From Beroe forskalii (taxonomy: Eukaryota; Ctenophora; Nuda; Beroida; Beroidae): a stretch of 64,000 nucleotides of DNA. The number at the start of each line of letters is the position of its first letter. Within the stretch, counting starts at the first letter, position 1. Position numbers and translations under genes: made by a program. The stretch covers positions 87,433 through 151,432 of the forward strand of contig WFMF01000441.1 in assembly GCA_011033025.1 (NCBI GenBank). The letters run 5' to 3'. The notes under the pieces are model-generated. The model had not been told where the DNA came from. It ran no database searches and saw nothing but the letters and a program-made list of their open reading frames with translations. This document shows, one piece after another, positions 40,501 to 49,500 of the stretch.

Positions 40501-43500
40501 ATCGCTAAACGCGTGGGGCGGGTAGCTGCTCTTGTAGGGAAGGTTCACCTGGAGGAGAACACGTTATACTATCAGGGTAAAATGGGGTTTCCAAAATATC
40601 ACCCCTTGAAAGGGTTATATATCACTCATCAACCTTCCGTACCTTGGATTGTGAAGATTATAGATATCTGGAATACCCTTTAAAGCTTCTGTTAAGTGGC
40701 GCGCGCAATAACTTTGCGAAGGAGCAACCTCTCATTCACTCACATAACGCCGGCGACCTACCATGCACTGGAAGTAGACCCCGAACTTCTCCTCTGTAAC
40801 CAGCTCAGCAGCTCTCCTGTCTGATGCCCTGTGCAGCTTCCTACCATGTTGTCACTTACCATGTTGTCACCTACCATGTTGTCACCTACCATGTTGTCAC
40901 CTACCATGTTGTCACCTAGTACCTACCATGTTGTCACCTGCCATGTTGTCACCTGCCATGTTGTCACCTGCCATGTTGTCACCTGCCATGTTGTCACCTA
41001 CCATGCACTGGAAGTAGACCCCGAACTTCTCCTCTGTAACCAGCTCAGCAGCTCTCCTGTCTGCTGCCCGGTGCAGCTTCCTACCATGTTGTCACCTAGT
41101 ACCTACCATGTTGTCACTTACCATGTTGTCACCTACCATGTTGTCACCTACCATGATGTCACTTACCATGTTGTCACCTAGTACCTACCATGTTGTCACC
41201 TAGTACCTACCATGTTGTCACTTACCATGTTGTCACCTACCATGTTGTCACCTGCCATGTTGTCACCTACCATGTTGTCACTTACCATGTTGTCACCTAG
41301 TACCTACCATGTTGTCACCTAGTACCTACCATGTTGTCACTTACCATGTTGTCACCTACCATGTTGTCACCTACCATGCACTGGAAGTAGACCCCGAACT
41401 TCTCCTCTGTAACCAGCTCAGCAGCCCTCCTGTCTGCTGCCCGGTGCAGCTTCCTACCATGTTGTCACCTAGTACCTACCATGTTGTCACTTACCATGTT
41501 GTCACCTGCCATGTTGTCACTTACCATGTTGTCACCTACCATGTTGTCACCTGCCATGTTGTCACCTGCCATGTTGTCACCTGCCATGTTGTCACCTACC
41601 ATGTTGCCACCTAGTATCTACCATGTTGTCACCTACCATGTTGTCACTTACCATGTTGTCACCTACCATGTTGTCACTTACCATGTTGTCACCTAGTACC
41701 TACCATGTTGTCACCTATCATGTTGTCACTTACCATGTTGTCACCTACCATGTTGTCACTTACCATGTTGTCACCTAGTACCTACCATGTTGTCACCTAC
41801 CATGTTGTCACCTACCATGTTGTCACCTACCATGTTGTCACCTACCATGCACTGGAAGTAGACCCCGAACTTCTCCTCTGTAACCAGCTCAGCAGCTCTC
41901 CTATCTGCTGCCCGGTGCAGCTTCTTACCATGTTGTCACTTACCATGTTGTCACTTACCATGTTGTCACCTACCATGTTGTCACTTACCATGTTGTCACT
42001 TACCATGTTGTCACCTACCATGTTGTCACCTGCCATGTTGTCACCTACCATGTTGTCACCTGCCATGTTGTCACTTACCATGTTGTCACCTACCATGTTG
42101 TCACCTACCATGCACTGGAAGTAGACCCCGAACTTCTCCTCTGTAACCAGCTCAGCAGCTCTCCTATCTGCTGCCCGGTGCAGCTTCTTACCATGTTGTC
42201 ACCTGGTACCTTCCATGTTGTCACCTGCCATGTTGTCACATGCCATGTTGTCACTTACCATGTTGTCACTTACCATGTTGTCACTTACCATGTTGTCACC
42301 TACCATGTTGTCACCTGCCATGTTGTCACCTACCATGTTGTCACTTACCATGTTGTCACTTACCATGTTGTCACCTACCATGTTGTCACCTACCATGCAC
42401 TGGAAGTAGACCCCGAACTTCTCCTCTGTAACCAGCTCAGCAGCTCTCCTGTCTGCTGCCCGGTGCAGCTTCTTGAGGACCAGACCCTTGAACTGGAAGT
42501 GAACTGTCTTCGTCTGCGACGAGTACTCCATCACCTGAGATATAAGTGATATGTGAGGTTGGGTAATGACGTCATTATCATAGCTCAATGTGTTAAATTG
42601 ATGATGCCACACCATGAGATGAGAACTCCAAATATTCCTGTTGAAAAGGAGCATAGTGTGTGACTCCATTCAATTTCAATAAAAAAAATCTGTTTTTGAG
42701 GATGTGTTTTTGAGATTATTTTGACACTGACCTTGTCTCCGTTAAGGACCTCTCCGCAAGGCTGTATCTTGGGATCTTCCAAGATGCTGTGGTTAAGGAC
42801 TCTGAGCACTGACTGAGCCTGTTCGGCGTTTATCAGCACAACTTTTATCTGGGAAATGGGTATGTTTTAAGAGGATTCATACATCATGTCTGTGATAAAT
42901 TGGATCTCACCAGAAAAACAGAATTAATTTCACTATGATAGTGCGATGACCCAGACAGGACTTTTCAGGGCATTGTCATTATCACCGGCAGGCACGGTTG
43001 GGGGGTTCTCACAGTGATGGCATTTGCCCGGAGGTATCCAAGAATCAGTTATAAGCGATTTAAAGAATTCCAGAATTATACCCGACAATAGTAAACTCGG
43101 TGTACTTACGACTGGTTGCTTGATAGCGAAGCCCCACCTCTCCCCAGCAATGATCCTCACTGCAGCTGAGAAGCGTGTGTCTCTCTTCATCACCTGGTCA
43201 TAGAGTGTTAAAAACAAATCACAACAACGTGAAAAACAGTGCTAAACCATTAACGTTAAAACAACGTTATTAAAACAACATAATATTAGTAAGGGAATTA
43301 TTTGGATATGGACAAGGTTTCTGGGAAAAATTATTTTCAAAGGTTTGAGTGGATCTATCGACTCTGATAGGTGTCTAGAGCCAAAATAATGTCTTGTTGG
43401 AGAGGGCTTCAGGTAAATACCTGAGGTGGTTGCTTCTCGATGATGAAGCACTTGAGCATCATGGCTCGGATGATGCTGATGACCTCAGTGTGGAACTCCA

Positions 43501-46500
43501 GTACATGGGCACGTTGTTCTGCCATCTCGTCCAGGTGGTTCCGCCTGCAAGGGGGGAAGAATATCATGCATTTCTTATGTCATGCATTTGTGAGTTTATA
43601 TCATGCATTTGATGATATCATGCATTTGATAATATCTTGCATTTGATAACATGAAATGCCATCTCGTCCAGGGTGACGTCAGTTGAGAATACGCATTTAA
43701 TATTATGGATGTTTGATGTTATGCGTTTGACATTATTATTATAACATGGTATACATTTTTCTCACAGTCAAAGCCAACAAAATGTCAAACTCCTTCCAAC
43801 ATAAGTGAAAAACACGGACAAGATATTGGGGGTCTGACAACCTGACATTAACAATGACCCTCTGTAACTAAGGAAAATTCATAACATTCAGAACCCCTAA
43901 GATTGCTCATTTAGGGTGGGGGGAGGGGGCTAACTTACAATCTGGTGTAGTAGCCGGCACAATAAGGTCGCTAACTTAGGGGGGGGGGGGCTAACTTACA
44001 ATCTGGTGTAGTAGCCGGCACAATAAGATCGCTAACTTGGGGGGCTAACTTACAATCTGGTGTAGTAGCCGGCACAATAAGGTGGCTAACTTTGGGTGGG
44101 GGACTAACTTACAATCTGGTGTAGTAGCCGGCACAATAAGGTCGCTAACTGGGGGGGCTAACTTACAATCTGGTGTGGTAGCCGGCACAATAAGGTCGCT
44201 AACTTGGGGGGTACTTACAATCTGATGTAGTAGCCGGCACAATAAGGTCGCTAACTTGGGGGGGCTAACACAATCTGGTGTAGTAGCCAGCACAATAAGG
44301 TCGCTAACTTTGGGTGGGGGGGGGGGCTAACTCACAATCTGGTGTAGTAGCCAGCACAATAAGGTCCTTAACTTGGGGGGGCTAACTTACAATCTGGTGT
44401 AGTAGCCAGCACAATAAGGTCGCTAACTTGGGGGGCTAACACAATCTGGTGTAGTAGCCGGCACAATAAGGTCGCTAATTACTTGGGGGGCTAACTTACA
44501 ATCTAGTAGTAGCCGGCACAACAAGGTCGCTAACTTGGGGGGGCTAACTTACAATCTGGTGTAGTAGCCGGCACAATAAGGTCGCTAACTTGGGGGGGGG
44601 GGGCTAACTTACAATCTGGTGAAGTAGCCGGCGAAATAAGGTCGCTAACTTGGGGGGCTAACTTACAATCTGGTGTAGTAGCCGGCACAATAAGGTCACT
44701 AACTTGGGGGGGCTAACTTACAATCTGGTGTAGTAGCCGGCGCAGGACGTGAGAGCGTCCGCCAGATAACAAGCGTCCCTCTCTATAGAATCCAGGGGTT
44801 TCTGTCGCTTCCCACTAATCATGAACTTCCGCTGATCCTCCTTCCAATCGTCAATTTCCTGCGGAGTAGAACAGTAATTGATTAGACAAGGCAACTATAC
44901 GCCACGCGCGAGGAAAAGGCGGTTCAACGTCATCAATTCACTACATCATGATATGATAATGACGTCATCCTACCCGAATATTTCTTGTGCGCGGGGTTTA
45001 AATGTAGTCCGAGACGAAATGTCCATCCGTTAGCAACCCGTGTTAAAAGCGATTTCTCGACGGTTATTAGACCTTTAAACCATGCAGAATCGAACTAGCT
45101 CGGTCACGATATCTCATCTCGATGGCGACAAGTCGATATTGGCCACGCCCTTTTTGCGGTTATGCGCAGGCTTGATTTTTCATAACTTGGCTCAGGAAGG
45201 TCGTAGAGACTTCGTTTTGGGCGCAAACGAAGCGCAATGGCCATGTTTATATACGACTTGTTAATAAACATATGCCCTAAAATGATCAGAGAAAAAGTTA
45301 TGACCGAAAAACAGTTTTTAAGCCATACGCGAAGCAAATTTTCGGTAATTTTCGAAAAACCGTTAGTAACCTGTGTTTGAAGCGATCTATCGACGGTTGC
45401 TAGGCCTTTAGACCATGTAGAATCGAATTAGCTCGGTCACGACATCTGATCTAGATGGCGACAAGTCGATATTGACCACGCTTTTTTTCTTAAGGTTATG
45501 CGCAGGCTTGATATTTCATAACTTGGCTCGGGAAGGTCGTAGAGACCTCGTTTTGGGCGCAAACGAAGCGCAATGGCCATGTTTATATACGACTTGTTAA
45601 TAAACATATGCCCTAAAATGATCAGAGAAAAAGTTATGACCGAAAAACAGTTTTTAAGCCATACATGAAGCAAATTTTCGGCGATTTTCGAAAATCCGTT
45701 AGCAACCTGTGTTTTAAACGATTTATCGACGGTTGCTTTAGACAAGTGTTGATAAAGATATGCCCTAAAATGCTCAGGAAGAGAGACGTGGGCGAAAAAA
45801 TTATTTTTGGGCGCCCGTTGGACATATACTCTAGTAGCCAGCTGCATATGTGTATGCATTTCATTGCCCAGAATTTTTGACCATTCCAGGTTGTTCTTCA
45901 GGCAATTCTGGACCAGAATCATCTAGGTACATAAAATGTATCGCTATTCACATGCCTGTGGGGCCACGCCCATGCCATGCCCTTATGCGCGTATGAGTAA
46001 AATTCATATCTCGTTATCTCGGTCCAGGAAGGTCGTAGAGACTTCGTTTTTAGCTGAAACGAACCGCAATGGCCATGTTTATATTCGACTTGTTAATAAA
46101 CATATGCCCTAAAATGCTCAGAAAAAAAGTTATGGATGAAAAACTGATTTTTGGACCATACGCGAGCCATGTTTTTGATGATTTTTGTATCTCGGCTCAA
46201 GATGGTCGTACAGACTTTGTTTTTAGCTCAATAGAACCACAATGGCCTCGTTTATATTCAACAAAGTGAAACGTGGTTGACACCCACTAAAAACTCAGAT
46301 TAACATCAATGGTCTCTCTGTTCATGGGCTGATAAAATTAAGTTAGTAGAATAATCCATAACAAATATCACTAAATAATCAAAATAACAATAAATCAGCA
46401 ATTCACAAATTCAGAAAATAATAATAATATACAATTTGTCAATCGAAATATGCTCAAAAGTTCCCAGAAGTACAGTAATGGGCCAAAAACTGGTATTTCA

Positions 46501-49500
46501 ACCATGTGTGGGACATGTATCAAAGGATTTTTGTATGGATGTACCTGCTCAAAATTAGCTAAAGAGTATATGCGAAGACTTTGAATCATGTTTTTGTGCA
46601 TGCAATCAAAGCCCATTCTGCTCACGCTCCACAGTGTAACAATGTAAATTGCACAATCTTCCTTATTGACTTGTATATTTTTATCTATATACTACAGTAT
46701 GGAAGTGCTGAAATATGATTAGCAATCAACCGTGACCCAAAAGTTGGTAGGAAAACAGTAAAATGCAAAAAATAGAATAAACTAAAAGACATAAATATTA
46801 CCACGCCCCCAAGTAAGCCTATCACACTCCTAAGTAAGCCTATCACACCCCTAAGTTAGCCTATCACACTCCTAAGTTAGCCTATCACACTCCTAAGTTA
46901 GCCTATCAGACTCCTAAGTTAGGCTATGACACCCCTAAGTAAGCCTATCACAACCCTAAGTAAGCCTGTCACACCCCTTACTAAGCCTATCACTCTCCTA
47001 AGTAAGTCTATCACACTCCTAAGTTAGCATATCACACCCTAAGTAAGCCTATCACACCCCTAAGTAAGCCTATCACACCCCTCAGTAAGCCCATCACACC
47101 CCAAAGTAAGCCTATCACAACCCCTATTAATTGATTAAGTAAGTCTATCACACTTCTAACTAAGTCTATCACACCCCTAAGTTAGCCTATCACACCCATA
47201 AGTAAGCTCTCACACCCCTAAGTAAGCCTATCACACACCTAAATAAGCCTATCATACCCTTACGGAAGCTTATAACACTCCTCAGTTACCCTCTTAACCC
47301 GAAATGTATGGTCAATCCTAAGGGAAAGCATGGGGAATCCCTTAAATATAAGTGGTTTTGCTGAGGGATTCCTGGCTCTATTTTTAAGGGTAACCTTTTC
47401 TATTATAAAAGATTCCCTCATTTTTATTTTAGCAATTCCCAAAAAACACACTACGCTTTACTACACGTCTTCTTGACGCTCTACTTCGGTACTGCAAGCA
47501 TATTTACGATCTCGAGATGGCTTGTTCACACAAGCATTGGGGCCTTGGTGCCAAGAAACCATAATTTTGAGTTCAAACACCCTAAATTCTCCAGGAGTTG
47601 CCACCAGTTTCAAAGGAAAAGGTCATTTTTCAAGGGAAATCATTAACTTCTGCATATGGGCCATTAACTTTTAACTGCCCAGATATTCTCGATTTTGTTC
47701 CTAGAAGCTTTTAATCTCATCTCATGTAAGACCAAACTTTGACCATCATTCTGACCAGAGTCACCAAATTTGAAAGTGGAATATATGACTATTCTGTCCT
47801 GACCCTTGTCACTTGATTGACGTTTGGTCAGTCTATGGTAGTTTTGCAACCTTTGTGAGTCAAGAACAACCATTAATAAAACTGATTATGTATCAAAATG
47901 TGTAACTGAAATTTGTCACTGAGTGTACTGACGAATTGCTGATTATGGAAGCCATGTAGAAATTTATTTCTTTTGAACTATTAAAATAAGTAGTAACAAA
48001 GTTGAATTATGTCAATATTATTAGTTCTACAATACAGATTGCAGCTGAAAAATCTATTGAAGTCCCCAACTAATTCTAGCATCAAAACAGGTCAGTTTTA
48101 AAATTTTTGAATCTGTCAGGAATACTAACCTAAAAACGTATCCTTGTGGTGATTCAAATTAGATATATCCTTTGATACATGTCCCACGCATGGTTAAAAA
48201 ACCAGTTTTTGGCCCATTACTCTACTTCTGGGTATTTTTGAGCATATTTCGATTGACAAATTGTATATAAACGTGGCCATTGTGGTTCTATCGAGCTAAA
48301 ACAAAGTCTGTACGACCATCTTGGGCTGAGAAACAAAAAATCATCAAATACATGCTCGCATGTGGCCCAAAAATCAGTTTTTCGTCCATAACTTTTTTCT
48401 GAGCATTTTAGGGCATATGTTTATTGACAAGTCGAATATAAACATGGCCATTGCGGTTCGTTTGAGCTAAAAACGAAGTCTCTACGACCTTCCTGGACCG
48501 AGATATGAATTTCACTCATATGCGCATAAGGGCGTGGCATGGGCGAGCCAAGTTATGAAATATCAAGCCTGCGCATAACCTTAAGAAAAAGGGCGTGGTC
48601 AATATCGACTTGTCGCCATCTAGATCAGATGTCGTGACCGAGCTAATTCGATTCTACATGGTCTAAAGGCCTAGCAACCGTCGATAAATCGCTTCAAACA
48701 CAGGTTACTAACGGATTTTCGAAAATCACCGAAAATTTGCTTTGCGTATGGCTTAAAACTGTTTTTCGGTCATAACTTTTTCTCTGATCATTTTAGGGCA
48801 TATGTTTATTAACAAGTCGTATATAAACACGGTCATTGTGCTTCGTTTGCGCCCAAAACGATGTCTCTACGACCTTCCTGAGCCAAGTTATGAAAAATCA
48901 AGCCTGCGCATAACCTTAAGAAAAAGGGCGTGGTCAATATTGACTTGTCGCCATCTAGATCAGATGTCGTGACCGAGCTAATTCGATTCTACATGGTCTA
49001 AAGGCCTAGCAACCGTCGATAAATCGCTTCAAACACAGGTTACTAAAGGATTTTCGAAAATCACCGAAAATTTGCTTTGCGTATGGCTTAAAAAACTGTT
49101 TTCGGTCATAACTTTTCTCTGATCATTTTAGGGCATATGTTTATTAACAAGTCGTATATAAACACGGCCATTGCGCTTCGTTTGCGCCCAAAACGAAGTC
49201 TCTACGACCTTCCTGAGCCAAGTTATGAAAAAATCAAGCCTGCGTAACCTCAAAAAAAGGGCGTGGTCAATATCGACTTGTCGCCATCGAGATCAGATGT
49301 CGTGACCGAGCTAATTCGATTCTACATGGTCTAAAGGCCTAATAACCGTCGAGAAATCGCTTTTAACACGGGTTGCTAACGGATGGCATTTTTTGGACAT
49401 TTCGTCTTGGACTAATGGTCCGATGTCGCTGCATAGTTGGAACAGAGTTCCTAATCTAAATCTTGGCTATATAGTCACATTCGTCGTTATAACGATTGCA

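Noticed and set aside
40831-42669. Long frames on both strands such as repeated MLSPTMLSP or MVGDNM
   Set aside because: They are translations of a stop-free 15-16-base minisatellite and overlap on both strands; not proteins.
38540-44740. Regular repeats resembling a CRISPR array
   Set aside because: Units are contiguous or nearly so with no unique spacers, and the setting is an animal gene.
45082-46269. Open frames of 60-161 codons in the arms of the 4.4-kb element
   Set aside because: Frames recur in inverted copies with different stops, start at non-ATG codons, and show no transposase or other motif.
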